Shown here one piece after another: positions 1 through 13,000 of a DNA stretch of 64,000 nt. The DNA lies in contig NC_134283.1 of the NCBI RefSeq assembly GCF_949628215.1, positions 30,854,975 through 30,918,974 of the forward strand, read 5' to 3'. The stretch is from Phalacrocorax aristotelis (Eukaryota > Chordata > Aves > Suliformes > Phalacrocoracidae). Under the pieces are notes generated by a model that did no database searches, was not told the DNA's origin, and saw only the letters and a program-made list of their open reading frames with translations. The first letter of the stretch is position 1; each line of letters starts with the position of its first letter. The position numbers were made by a program, and so were the translations under genes.

Positions 1-232
1 CATCACTCACAGTGGCATGTGTTCTGTTGAAATCTGGACCAGCAGACTGAAAGTACAGCAGTGAAGGAACAGCCAATGTCCACCCATACTCTGACACAAT
101 TAAGAGAGTCTTTGTCCAGCCTAAAATGCCTGGATCATGTTTCTGTGCCCACATCCCAGGAGACAGGGCAGGGCAATAGCTGGGCTTTTATTGGCTAAAC
201 CACAGTAATATGGTTTTTTATGTTCTTCTTAG

Positions 233-370
233 GGGGATATGATGAAAATGATGTCATCTTCATGTGGTTGAGAGGAAATGACTCTGTCCATGGCATAGAA
301 AAGTTGCGGCTCTCTCAGTACACAGTGGAACGTTACTATACCCTGGTCTCAAAGTCACAGCAGGAAACAG
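233..370 (+). CDS. GABRP: GABRP exon a: end of extracellular ligand-binding domain
   Basis: This internal exon is 138 nt. Its acceptor is ttcttcttag at 223-232 and its donor is gtaaac at 371. It begins with two bases of a split codon and ends with one base (G) of a glycine codon. It encodes [18 protein letters not shown] and continues to SQQETG, the outer beta-strands of the agonist-binding domain. Residues around WLRGNDSV are a pi-subunit signature. An in-frame ATG at 220 lies in the acceptor tract and is not a start. Confidence 0.93.
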
Positions 371-3300
371 GTAAACTGGTGAATGGAAAAACAAGAAAAG
401 CTCTCAAGTATTTCCCCTCCCACCTCCCTTCCCTTCTACAGGCCAGTATTTTTTGACTCAAGCCTGAACGAGCAAAGTCTTTAGCAAATCTTAATCTTAC
501 CAAAAGAGATGGACAGAAAGATGGTGAAATCCAATTAGTTGTAATCAGGATATTCTGTAAGACAGAAATCGACAGAAAGATGGGGTTTTATTACACTGTA
601 TTCACTTGATGGATTTTCAATTTTTTTTATTTTTTAATTCTCCACTTCTTTCCTTCTCCATATATACCTGAAGAAATTCTCCCTTCCTCCCAGGTGTGCT
701 GACTACAAACACTGCAGAGAGCCATGTTTACAGTAACTGAGAGCAAAATTAACTTTTAAAATATACTTTTGTTTGTAAATTAGAATTCTCTCATGATGGA
801 ATAAGATCCCTTTGTACATCAGAATTCAATGTCTTTTTCATTATCAGTATAAATACTCTTCTCTCCAATCACAGACACTATGAAAGGGAGCAAAACTTCC
901 TTAGAACGACCAGGTTTTAAAAATAACAATGTTTTGTTGTTTACTGTAGTGTACCCAGCCCATGAACAACATAGGTTTTGTTTCTGTGTTTCAAAGGGAA
1001 CTATTGTTTAAACAGAAGAAATAGCTCCTGAAAATACTAGCAATCCAGCCCCAGAACCCTTATGTCAGTATTACGACAAACTGATTTTAAAAAGTTGACT
1101 GAATTTTTTCTGAGCACAAAAAGACACAGTTACCAAAGATCACAAATTACTAATGAATATAGGGGTCTAATTCCCTGTGATGATAAGATATTGGGATGCT
1201 CTGGGACGTGAGCCAGAGCCCACTGAAACCGAGAGAAAAACCTTTTGTTTATTTCTCAGCCGTCAGACAAGACTGAACTTGGCAACACCCCTTCAAAGCA
1301 GTTATTGGGAAAAACATGCCGTGCTGAGTATGAGCGAATAGGTGATAGCATCAGCCCTTCTCTACTCTGAGTTAAGACACTGGTATAAAATGTGGATTAA
1401 GTTAAGCAGCCCCTTTGCAAGCCACACATAGTTTTAGATGTCTCTTGTCCAGCAGTGCAGTGCGTATGTGTCCTCTAATCTAGGATATGTTAGATAAGTA
1501 AGACCTCTGAGGCAAGATGTCAACTTGTATAAGTAATGCATCTCCCACAATTTCACTGCAGCTCTGCCGATGTAAATCAGCTGGAGGGCTGGTGCTGGGC
1601 TGTCACAATTGCAGTTCAAGTGTCCTTGGGAATCTCATGTTCACTGAGTTCCTTCCTTCTGTGAACAGGCAGTTACCCACGACTGATATTGCAGTTTGAG
1701 CTGAGAAGAAATGTCCTTTACTTCATTTTGGAGACCTATGTGCCCTCCACTCTGCTCGTCATGTTGTCCTGGGTTTCTTTTTGGATCACACTGGATTCAG
1801 TGCCTGCAAGAACCTGCATTGGTGAGTTATTGCCTGAGAAAGGGAGAAGATTTAAGCAGGCAGGGGAGCCTCTGAGGCCTGGATAGATGGTAGTTTTCTT
1901 GAGCTCTCTGCTCTGTGATAAATGGTCTGCTCACATTCTGCTTCTACTTGTGGCAGAGTTCGGTTAGCAGTATGAAGCATGGATGGTACACTGTGGCAGG
2001 CACACTTGCCCACCTGCAGAGCTGTGTATGGCCAAGGCTTATGGTAGATTCACAGCCGAGAGTGTAGAGGACAGAGCACATGTTCTTTGTGATGTGCTTT
2101 GGAGTGGGCAGCAGGGGCAGGTGCGATTTTTCTACCAAAACCAAGAAAAATAAGAGTCAAGTGCCTATTGGAGCCATGTTGTCAAAGGCAGGGAGAGCCT
2201 CTGTGAAGTTAGCAGATAGCACTACAAAATCATTTCAGTTGATGGATGACCTGGATTTAGTAAGAAGTGGTATGTTCTATCTGGCTAGCAATAGAGTGAC
2301 AACATGTGAAGAAGAATAGGCCTAGCCTTTTCCAAAGTGTCCACAAGAGGTCTTTCCTTTTCTGCTTTCCAAGGAGTAACAACGGTGCTTTCCATGACAA
2401 CTCTGATGATTGGCTCACGAAGTTCACTTTCGAAAACCAACTGTTTCATTAAGGCCATCGACGTTTACCTTGGCATCTGCTTCAGCTTCATATTTGGTGC
2501 CCTTGTGGAATATGCAGTGGCTCACTACAGCTCATCACAAAAGTGTGCAGCTAAAGCACCTCAAGAGGTAAAGCCTGATCTACCTTAATAAACCTAGTTA
2601 CCTTGGATCAACAATAATTAGTCCTCCGTTAACTGAATAAGACAAATGGTCTCCCTGTTATGGATACAGTAACAATTGCTTCTCCTAACTGTCACTAAAT
2701 TAATTTTTGTGTGCAACGAATGCATGAATAGCACTAGACTGCTGTGCCCCTGACATAGACTTCTGCATACCAGCTGAAAGAGCAGCAGCTTTAGCTGACA
2801 GTCATGTTAGATTCTTAGGACCACATACAGGAAGGTACTTTGGCCTACCACTAGAATCAGGTCTGTAGCCCTGAGCTGACCTCATGTTAGAGCGTGATGC
2901 ACCTCTGAGCCTTTCAAGATGCAGCCAAAGAAGAGCCAGTGTAACTCTGATTAGAACACTGATCTGGAAGGTAGTTTCTTCTACCAGAGGAAAGCTGAAC
3001 TCTTCTTCCTCCCTTCCCAGAAGACAGTACCAAACATCAGCCCCGCAGCGTTCTGTGGGGGATGCGAGAGAGAGTGAATTGTCCAAAGTGCTCTGCTTTA
3101 GTGCAAGAAATTAAATAGTCAAGTATGATTATAGTCCAGCGGTCATTGAGGGTCCAAATCCTGTCAGAGGGAAAAGAGATTTCCCACCCTGATGCTGAGT
3201 TCTCCAGCCATTAAGTTATTGTGTAGATGTGAAGAGGTAGACGTCTTGTAGGAGATGGATGTTGGGTTGCTCAGTGACAGAGTGAGACTTGCTCAGAGAT

Positions 3301-3841
3301 CTCAAAACACCTCTAGAAATACAGTGCTGGAAACACAGGCATTTCGGGGACTTCAGGCACTCCTAAAAATGCGCAGCAGCTGAAAGGCATGTTTGAACAA
3401 TGGGATGAACATATATGAAGCTGTGCTCTTTTCTCTTTATCCTTACAGTCTCCTTTTTCATTACAGCACTTATTCTCTGCAGGAGAAGACAAACCCTAAA
3501 ACTAACTTTACACTCTTGTTTCCTAGAGGCCTCCAAATGAACTCACTAAAGAAATGGAGGAAGTCAATATCACTAACATCCTTAACAGCTCCATTGCCAG
3601 CTATAAACGGAAAATCAGCTTTACAAGCATTGAGATTTCCAGTGATAATGTTAACTGCGGTGACTTGACCATGAAAACTCATGAGAAAATCAAATGTGTC
3701 TTGAGAAACAAAATGCACAGGATTATTGGTTATTTCACAATTCAGAACCCCAGCAATGTAGACCACTACTCCAAGTTGCTTTTCCCTTTGTTTTTCATGC
3801 TGGTCAATGTGTTTTATTGGGCTTATTACCTATATTTTTAG
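233..3841 (+). CDS. GABRP: GABA-A receptor pi subunit, 3' part of gene (four coding exons)
   Basis: Coding exons at 233-370, 1669-1821, 2374-2567 and 3527-3841 join in frame (800 nt) to the stop TAG at 3839-3841. The product is the C-terminal part of a Cys-loop ligand-gated chloride channel subunit. Visible in order: the end of the ligand-binding domain, M1 with the Cys-loop receptor signature, the PAR motif before M2 that marks anion-selective members, M2, M3, a short M3-M4 loop, and M4 ending a few residues before the C-terminus. The wording of each exon (e.g. [47 protein letters not shown]) matches the pi subunit far better than beta or rho subunits. The family member assembles into pentameric GABA-gated channels in the plasma membrane, mainly in epithelia. 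The signal peptide, Cys-loop and first exons lie outside the window to the left. Confidence 0.95.
371..1668 (+). other. GABRP intron
   Basis: This intron lies between coding exons a and b, with a GT donor at 371-372 and an AG acceptor at 1667-1668. I see no mobile element, RNA gene or convincing open frame in it. The shorter introns at 1822-2373 and 2568-3526 are likewise plain. Confidence 0.85.
1669..1821 (+). CDS. GABRP: GABRP exon b: M1 segment and PAR anion-selectivity motif
   Basis: This exon is 153 nt, with acceptor tgaacag before 1669 and donor gtgagt at 1822. The phase is one base in and one base out. It encodes [20 protein letters not shown], then the M1 helix, then [10 protein letters not shown]. 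The PAR tripeptide just before M2 is the known determinant of anion selectivity in this family. Confidence 0.94.
2374..2567 (+). CDS. GABRP: GABRP exon c: M2 pore helix and M3 helix
   Basis: This exon is 194 nt. Its acceptor is gctttccaag at 2364-2373 and its donor is gtaaag at 2568. It encodes [16 protein letters not shown] (the pore-lining M2) and then [20 protein letters not shown] (M3). It ends in KAPQE in phase 0. The M2 threonine and leucine ring residues are present. Confidence 0.94.
3527..3841 (+). CDS. GABRP: GABRP terminal coding exon: M3-M4 loop, M4 and stop
   Basis: This exon has 315 coding nt. The acceptor is gtttcctag before 3527 and the exon is in phase 0. It encodes [20 protein letters not shown], the cytoplasmic loop with SIEISSDNV, then [19 protein letters not shown] and M4, ending WAYYLYF and TAG. 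The stop falls where the family normally ends, so the C-terminus is intact. Confidence 0.94.
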   Translation, partial: RPPNELTKEMEEVNITNILNSSIASYKRKISFTSIEISSDNVNCGDLTMKTHEKIKCVLRNKMHRIIGYFTIQNPSNVDHYSKLLFPLFFMLVNVFYWAYYLYF

Positions 3842-5030
3842 TAGAAATTATTTGCTTAATTCTCCTGCTTCAGCAGGAGTGGAATCTTGCCCATGGGCAT
3901 CTAGGTATCTAACCTCAGTGCATCCAACATGGACAAAACACTCTGTTGTGTTTCCTGAGGTACAGAGCAGACAACTGTGTGGGGTGTACAAGATGATGCA
4001 AAGGGTGCTTCAGCATTAGCAACATTGACTCTGGACAACTGCTTGTTCAGCTGAGAGGCTATGCTGGGCTCTTGCGCTCATATCTGCTTTTCATTCCAGC
4101 ATCCAGCTTCTCACCTGGCCGGAGATGCATGCGTAGGACTGCATGTGGCAGGCCACAGAGCACTACATGTGGCAAAATTTTCTTGGTACTCTGAAGCAGG
4201 TTGGAACCTTCTAGTTTAGATCTCCACGAGGATGTAGGATTATAGCTGTTATTCTTTGTTTGCCAGAGATAACAGTAGCAGAGGGACTGTGATTGCTGTC
4301 TCAATAGCTCCTCTGTTCAAGTAAGAGAACCCGAAGGCAGCAGTGTGCTGTGCACAGATGAACGGCTCCCGTGCATGGTGCCTCCTTGCCCTGGGGCTGA
4401 TGTGGTACCAGACCAGTGATTTCGGTGCTGCTGGCATCAGTGAAGTGGTATGCCTCATTGCTTTTAATACGTGTCAGACTCACTGAGGTAATCCTCACTT
4501 GCTGAAGTTATCCATCCCTGAGACAGATGGAGGGTTTTTTATTTGTAGAACTGAATTTTTTCAGAGATTTGGGAACACGAAATATAGGCAGCAGAATTGT
4601 TTTGTAACCCATCTCTTATACTCTTCCTGTTGTGCTGCCATTGAGCAGACTCTACCACCTCCCGTGTCTTCCTTACAAATTATTTTTCATCCTGGACAGT
4701 GCCTCCTTCAGCTTTAACTACTATAAGCAGCTCTCGTTCCTTTCCAGCTATATGCAAGAGTGGCCAATTTGTCATCGCCTCTTTTATGTGGCTGTGCAGC
4801 TGTGGCAAGCCAGAAGTGCTGCTGAGTGAAAAACCCATGTGTGGGCTGAGATACAATGACCTCTATCAGCCTTTCATTCTCTATTTTAGGCTGAAACAGT
4901 GTTATGTTTCTGCAGAAACTCAGATTCTAAGTGGGCTCTGGAAACTGCCAGTCAGCCTTGTTTATCCTGCAATCAGCAGGACTGAGAGCTTTTTTTAAAA
5001 AAATAAATTAAATATGTGGCACGCATACAC
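3842..5030 (+). other. GABRP: Probable GABRP 3' UTR
   Basis: Non-coding sequence follows the GABRP stop. The first AATAAA I see downstream is at 5002-5007, in an A/T-rich stretch, so a 3' UTR of about 1.2 kb is plausible. The end is inferred from this hexamer only; there is no transcript evidence. Confidence 0.35.
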
Positions 5031-8000
5031 TTATGTTTGCAAACCAAATGCCATTTGGTACTATGCAGCTTAAGGCTACTGGAAGTCTTTATTTCCTGAT
5101 TTCAAAATGAACGCTTTATGGCAGATTTCCCCCACACACCACCCGCCTTTTTGATCTATGCGACTTTCATAACTTTGAGGGCGTAATCCTGCAGTTATGT
5201 AGGCAAAACTGTAATTGCCTGCAGCGGCTACTATTCAGTAGGAGTTTTGGCTGAGTGAGCCCTTTCAGCATGTAGCTTATATTACAGTCTCATGCATGCA
5301 GTGTTTGCTTAGCAGAAGAGTCTCTTAATGAGGGTTCCTGCACAAGGTGGGCAAATCATGCAAAACTATAGATTTTTACTTTAATAACTCTTTATCGAAC
5401 CACTTCACCACACTATATTGTGAAGGATCTAAACCATATGTTCATAAATCACAGTTTTTACAAAGAGCAGCATAAGAAGACAAAGGGGAACAGACTGACA
5501 ATGGCAAGTGAATAAACAGAAACTCCAATAATGAAATGTTGGCTTGTATATACTGGCATTTAAAGTCCATTCCATAAAATGTAATAAAGTGCATGTTTGT
5601 GATATGAACACAAACCCCCAGAGAGGTCCCCTATTAAAAAAATCATTACCTTCTTTCTGTGTCAATTTCTTTCTTTAAAATCCAACTAAAATGCCCTAAT
5701 ATGTTCTACACTGGCTGCCAAATGTTAACGTTAACAAAAGGAATTTCTTTGTATGTTACAGTAGACTGCCACTCTCAAGGCTTGCTTTCATTAGATGCAG
5801 CTTTCATTACAACTTTGCTGCTAGGTTATACCTCTGTGCAGCAAAATTTTTTTTATTGACCCGGCCTAGCGAACAGCATGTTGACTTGAAAAGCGTCAGC
5901 TGTGTCTATTCAAATTTATTGTCCATTTCAGTAACATCAGGAAGGAAGGGAGGGATAGAAGGTAGTAGGGGAAGAAGGGTTTTTTTTTCAGATGCCTTCT
6001 GAGAATGTTCTTAAAGAGCTGTTCACCTTGGCTAGGGGAACCATCTTACTTCAGAACTGCTTAAAATCTAGATAGTATGGACTCCTGCTTTATTTGCCCC
6101 TACATATAATTTTCTCTCTCATTGATGGACTTTACTGTTTTAATACACCTCCCATGTGATTGTCTCCTTATACAGCCCTGCTGTAACACAACATATTAAT
6201 TTGTCCCTCAGCGGGGTTCACATAGATCTGCCCTAAGGCCATTTCAGGGGTCAAGCTGATGCTCAGCAAGGACCTGATATGGAACGTAACAGACAAAGTA
6301 AGCAAACCACCTAGCCTCTATCCTACTTCAGGTACATCAGGCATGTTAGAGGGACCAAAATTAATTTTTGCTAATACATCCTCCAATGAAACAAGTCAGC
6401 TTAGCTGCACTGATGTCCTGGAGCAGCCTGGTGTTATTACTGGCGTTGCTGTCATTGCACACGCGACAGTAGGCAGAGGGCAGTGACAGATAAGCATCGT
6501 GAGCCCAGATATGTTCTTCAAAGCAGTCAGGATGATACACTGCACAATCCCAAGTCCTTCCTGTCTCTTTCAGGTTTTGTCTAATGCAAACTAGAAGCAC
6601 CACTGAATTCAAGATGGGGCTTTCATATCCTGATAGGTGTAGAGCACAGAGCAGTTTCTGTGTTACTGGTGTACAAAAATAAGCCCCGATATCTTGACAG
6701 ACACCAACTGAAAATCAGCCTTTCCCGTATAGGCCTGGTATGTAACACGTAAGCTGCAGATGAGAACAAAGCCACAGGAAAGCACTGCACACAGCTCTGT
6801 TTTGCTTAAGGGTTCAGTCTTGCATAGGCTCTACAGGGAACAGAGGGGTTTTGAGTAGCAGCCTACCCTCTGAAAGAGCCTCTAGGCTGGTGGTTCCTGC
6901 GCTAGGAGCTGTTTCACATCCCACTGACCACATCTGCCCTATGGCTATGAGAGAACTCGGCACCATGGATCTGGATAAGCCACAGGACAGAGTTACCTCT
7001 AACATTTATTATTCCACTATGGTGCCACTTTGTGCTCTTGGCAGAATGTGAATGTATGGAGGAAAAGACTGACTTGCTTTTTGAGGTAATTCTGCTTTGT
7101 AGTGATGTTCTGGTCTGCTGTAACCTTTCCTTACATGTATTTCCTAAAGCTGCAGCTTCTGAAATCATTGTCTCCTTATAAGAACATTTGCACTCACTTT
7201 AAGCCTTTGTGGACAAATGCTTATGACCGTCTATTAGCATAGAAAAGCATGATGGATAATGAGCAGCAGTCAGGCAACCTGAGGAACTTTCAAGAGATGC
7301 ACATGCTTGTATCTGGTGCAACCCCGAGAAATATAAAGCCTCATCATATGCTATGGAGTCACCCTAGCTAGCACAGGGACCAAAAGCAGTCTAGCCACAG
7401 CAGCATAAAGCATTTTGGGGATTAATTTATCCAGTTTAAAATATGAAGGAGCTGTGCTACAGAGGAGGCAAAACAGGCTAACACAGCCTATTTGCAGCCC
7501 TCCTCTAGAACTAATACATATATGTCTTAAGAGTGTAGCAGTGAGTGATAAAGAAATACCACCTTTTAGTACATCCCAACATTATCCTGCTTCCTTCTAT
7601 GCCCCCACCCTTGTTTTTCCCCTAACTCTTCTTGTACTCACTTCACCCCAGCATAAGGAGGAGCTGGTCCTGCTGCAGCAGCCACCAGTCTGAGCTTGGA
7701 GAGTATTATTTTTCATTTTCAGGAGGATGAAAGGTTCAGCTCAGGAATCCTATTGTTTCAGAGCATGTGGTTTACATTATGATTTCCAAGAGGTATTTGT
7801 ATATGTAAATGCTACCATCTGCTGTAAGGAATACTTTGCATTTTTAAAAGGTTAATTCCGTTTCAAACCTACTGATTGAATTGGTAGGAGAAACCACTCT
7901 CATTTGCTTACTGTATTTAGTGTCACAACATGCAGCCAGCCAGCAAGCCATGTCTTTACAAGGAAAGACTGCTAAGTGCTGGTAATTGGCATAGGTTTTC

Positions 8001-9412
8001 TCCAAATTCTCACTGAAATAACTTTTCTATTCATTAATGAGCAAAAGCTGTTTTAAATTACAGCCTGTTGTTACACTTGGAATCAGACAATGGGCTTCTT
8101 GTTAATCTGAGGTGAGTGTTAAATCTGCAATGAATAATTGGATGCATTGTCTTTCTTTCTCCTTACCCTATTGAGATCTGTGTCTCAAACAGACTGTAGT
8201 TTTCCTCAAAGTTCCTGTGGTTTTAAACTCTTTTTAATTGTGTTTTACTCGCTTAGAAATTCACCAGCAGAACACAATATTGAACTGCAAGCTGCTTTGG
8301 TTGGACACAAAAATCTGTGTTATGTCTTAGTTTCTTCATCAGATCAGTGCAGGTACTTCCGTCTGCAAACAAGAAATCCATATTTTGGGAGCTAAATTTG
8401 AGTGATCAACCCTGCCAGTAAGCTAAATGAACAGAGCAGTTATGAGTTGTGAACTGAGAAGAGGAAGCAAATTTAGTTCTAGACACAGAGTTGGTTTTTC
8501 CTCCTCCAAAAACAGGCTTTTGTATAATGTCAGTGTACTCTACAGGGAGGTCCTAGATCCTAAGCAGAGACGTGTATACTGGCACAGTTTTGAAACAGAA
8601 GGGATTTTCAGATTCAGGGTGTACCAGCAAGATGAGGTCCAGACTCCGGCCTTTACAGGGACAGGGCTTCAGCTGGGTCTGCTGAGCAGCTGCATCTGCT
8701 TAGCACTGAACTGTCTGGAGGCATGACCTGAGAACTTGCCCCTCTGGAAGCCTGCAAATCCAGAATTCATCTGGTTTTGTTTTCAGTCATACTGCAGAGT
8801 CCCTCCGTTTACCCAAACCTCTACCAGAAGAGGGATTTGGATGGAAATGGCCTGTATTTGTTTCAATGGTTTTTTTAGTTTCACTAAATTACAAAACATG
8901 TAAATTTTTATTAATTTGGTACTCTATTATGTTTTTATTGGTTTGAAACCCCAAGAAAACAAATCCTCAAATTTCAGAGAACATGGAATTAAAGGTCCAC
9001 AGGTAGGGTCTGACCATGCAGATGGCTCTCATCACTGCTGTAGGACCAAGTACTCCCACCAGCCCAGAATTTTAAGTTTATCCAGTTTGAGACATATGCC
9101 TACCTGCAGTGCCTTGTTTTAAATACAGAGATTACTCCCCCCCACCCAAGAAGACAGTAAGTTTTGGTTTTATACTATCAGTTCAGGTTTTCCTAGAGAT
9201 GTCCTGCCATTTTCACTCCCTGCAGTCCACCACCCCCAGCTCTGAAGCACAAACATGAGTAGGTCTACCTTTGCAATGTGCTGCAGTACAGGAGAGCAGC
9301 AAGACAGCAGTATCCTTTTCAGGCTACTGAGATAATAAGAGCAATCCACTCCGGCAGCATCAATGGCTACCATTTAAGTGATATTTTCTACAAGCTGAGG
9401 TAGTCACTTAAT
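5031..9412. other. Intergenic sequence, no gene seen
   Basis: All reading frames are short and lack splice-compatible or family-recognisable translations. I see no tRNA, rRNA or obvious interspersed repeat here. Anything present would have to be regulatory or too diverged to recognise. Confidence 0.6.
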
Positions 9413-10078
9413 AGAATCATAGAATCATAAGGGTTGGAAAAAACCTCTAGGATCATCAAGTCCAACCGCCAACCCAACACCACGTCTCCGAAACCATGCC
9501 CTGAAGTGCCATGTCACATCTTGTAAATACCTCCAGGGATGGTGACTCTACCACCTCTCTGGGCAGCCTGTTCCAACGCCTGACCACTCTTTCAGTGGAG
9601 GAATTTTTCCCAATATCCAATAAACCTCCCCTGATGCAGCTTGAGGACATTTCCTCTTGTTCTGTTGCTAGTAACTTGGGAGAGGAGACCAACCCCCACC
9701 TCACTACAACCTCCTTTCAGGCAGTTCTAGAGAGCAATAAGTCTCCCCTCAGCCTCCCCTTCTCCAGGCTAAACAGCCCCAGCTTCCTCAGCTGACTCAT
9801 AAGACTTGTTCTCTAGACCCTTCACCAGCTTCGTTGCCCTTCTCTGGACACGCTCCAGCAACTTGATGTCCTTCTTGTAGTGAGGGGACCGAAACTGAAC
9901 ACAATATTCAAGGTGTGGTCTCACCAGTGCCGAGTACAGGGGCACGATCACCTCCCTGCTCCTGCTGGCCACACTATTCCTGATACAAGCCAGGATGCTG
10001 CTGGCCTTCTTGGCCACCTGGGCACACTGCTGGCTCATGTCCAGCCGGCTGTCAGCCAGCACCCCCAGATCCTCTTTT
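9413..10078 (-). mobile_element. CR1 LINE fragment (3' end), 5'-truncated
   Basis: The left edge carries the terminal tandem octamer, read on + as agaatcatagaatcat, which is the inverted 3' end of CR1. The minus-strand translation contains [17 protein letters not shown] and [13 protein letters not shown], the C-terminal end of the CR1 reverse-transcriptase polyprotein. The usual 5' part (endonuclease and RT core) is absent, as expected of a truncated copy. The frame is interrupted, so the copy is inactive. It is the same kind of copy as the outer element at 54423-56077. Confidence 0.92.
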
Positions 10079-13000
10079 GTGCAGATTTAGATTCGTGTCA
10101 GTTGTCATGAAATGTAATGACAAATGTAAGACCAGACCAGCTCTTCAAGACAGCTTGTGCTTTCAGACATCTACTTTAGGACAAATAAGTCAGCATTTAA
10201 TGCAAACACATTACGACTTTCAGTGCATGCAAAATGTTTGTGTTGGGTATCTCTAGCCATGCTGCGGCTGGAATAGACTGTGACTTCTAAGAGTGTTCCA
10301 TCAGCCTGGGCAGAAAAACAATCCCAAGTACACCCTGCTGGACAGGGACAAAGACATTTGCCCTGCCAACTCAAACAGGAAGCCGGCTAAGCTAAAAGTG
10401 CAGGGTGAAATTCTGAGCCCATTTAAGTTAATGGGAGTCTGGCTATTGATTGAAACGGTCCCAGGCCTTTACTTCTTAACACATGCTCACTCACAGTTTT
10501 CATTCATAGTCCCCTCAATGCAGTTTTCAGCTTCCATGCCTTTTCTTAGAAACATGCAAAGCTAAGATCTATCACACATGAACTATCCATGTTACTGTGA
10601 CCCTCAGAAACAGCAGGATAGTAAACAGGCCAGGACTGGTGCTGGGCTTCTAGAAACTGGCAAATCCAGCCCAGAGTCCTGCCCCGTCCTGATCCCTGCC
10701 TCATCCTGACCCCAAAAGTGTAAGCATTAATGAAAAGTAAGAGTAGCAAATATTCCTAGACAAGCCTCATCTTCGCAGAGGCACAATGTCATCTTCAGCA
10801 TTTATGCTAGAGATCCACTTTTGATTTTTTTTTTTTTTTTAAACTTCCAAGTATTTAGATGAATGTCTGGAGATTAATTCTTCTGACTGGAGGCATGAAC
10901 CCGAAAGCCCGCGGGGCAATCTGCGGGATTCTTTGATGCAGTCCTGTTTGTAGACAACACACAAAGTCCTGAGAACAGCAGGAAATCTAACAGTAAGAGG
11001 CAATGCCTGTGCACTCAGCCCTTCTTTCAGGGGTAAGTGCTGCACCTCTGCACTTCTCTCAAGCATTGCTTTCTGTCCTTATCCACTCTGAAGCTTCCTC
11101 CTGTCCTCTTTCACAACTTCCACCTCCCACTGCTGCATAACTCACGGGTGCGCAAACCACCCCAGTCTACATCCAGCAAAGTCGCCCTTCCCCACACACA
11201 ACCTGCATGTCCTCTCTGGTGGACAGCACAGCGAATCTCTTCAAGCTTTCTGGTTGCAGATAACATAAATGTTTGTCAGAAGTATTAAATTATGGAGCAA
11301 TTCCAACCAAAGCACAGTGGTGGGAGGCAGATTCCTGCTCTCTTCTCCAGCTTCTTTGCAGGGACATTTTGATATGACGACCATTTCCCAGGCCATAGGC
11401 TTTCTGGAAGACTTATTTGGAAGCTGTATTACCAGAGCTCACAGCCTGAACCTATGTCTCTTGCAGACTTACTTCCCTTTGTAACAACGGTCAGAGCTAA
11501 TTATGTCTTTGAAGGAGATTTGGGAAGAAGGTTTGGAGTCTGATTGATGGTTTAGCCTGAGGAAAGGGAGGCTTCAGCTCAGCTGGCAGCTCCAGAAGGT
11601 CCTATTCTGCCTTTCCAGACTGTTGTGGGACTACAGGGGCCCTACCAATACCATGTGTGGCTGTGAGCCTCACCAACTGCAGCCCTTAGCTCTGCATGCT
11701 CCAAAGGGGTGAGCAAATCATTTGAGAATATTCCATTTATAGAACTGCTCTGGCACAAACCAGGAAAGACCCACACTTTAAAAAACAACCTTTGAAGTTC
11801 CAGTGGGGGTACTAGTACCCCCTCCTTACCTCTTCTGCATAGATGTCAGAGCAATGCTGGCATGGGGGGAGGGCCTGGTACCAGTAGTGAATCCTATTTC
11901 CCTCAAGAGCTAATTTTATGCAAGATACATGGGCAGCAAAGACAAGCTGCTGCAAGAGACAAGAATTTTGCTTTGTATCAGAAATTGGTTTCTAGTTGCT
12001 TTTCTGGAGAAGGATCATTACAGTCTATCTGGACATTTGCTGTAATGGAAAACATTGCTTTCTTCAGTATTGCTGTGTGAGAGAAAGCAGGTGAAGCAGA
12101 AGGAAAAATCCCCCAAGTTTCCTCTCTGTGCCTGATTTCCTGGATGCTTTTAGGGACAGGTAGTTTTTGCTAATGAGACTTTCCATTATAAAGTTTCCAT
12201 TGCTTTGGAAAATATTAACTTTGCTGGGTAGATCAAACAGGCCCTGCAGTTATAGTTAGAATATCCTGAAGATTTAGTTCCCAGTAATAACAGGGCTAAA
12301 CCACAGCACTGCCAGAGGCAAAAACTATATTATTTGAAATGAAACTTCTCATAAATATCCAGCTATGAAGTCATTTTATATCAGCTGCTCTTATATAAAC
12401 TGGACAAGGCAAACTGTCCTATCCATCAACATTAAGGCTGCCAAGAAAAATGACTCTATATTCATTGTCTGCAAGTTTCAGAGATTTCCCTCTCTCTATT
12501 AGGCTTTCCCAAGAAACACTGTGTTTTGCCCTTTTCAAGAATTTTGCTGGTACAGGCAACTAGTAGCACCAGCAGCGTCATCTTTGGGCTTAAACCTACT
12601 CTTGTCTGCCTCCTCTCACTGTCTCTCTGGTGGGAAAGGGAGGGACAGATACACACAAATACACCTGGCTCTCAGCAGCCACTGGTCAGCGCCAATATTA
12701 CTTTTCAGTCTTTGTTAGGTGGAAGCACCTCAAAACATTGGCAGAGCCAGAATCATGTTGGGCTTGCGGTTTTTTGGTTTTTCTCTTCCAGCCCTTCTCC
12801 AAATGTTTAGAGAATGTTTGTTGCAGGTCCACAATAAGGACCAGGTCAGTCTTCAAACACACTGCTGAAAGTTGCACCCAAGAGGGGTTAAGAATAGCAA
12901 GGGGTAGGCACGGGCATTGCTAGCCACTCTCACACTCATACTATCTGTCACTTGGTGACAAGGGTAAGTGGGTGCTACCCACAACCCTGGGACAGGCTGG

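Noticed and set aside
9456-10062. Open frames on both strands at 9.4-10.1 kb
   Set aside because: They are explained by the CR1 reverse-transcriptase remnant, not by a host gene.
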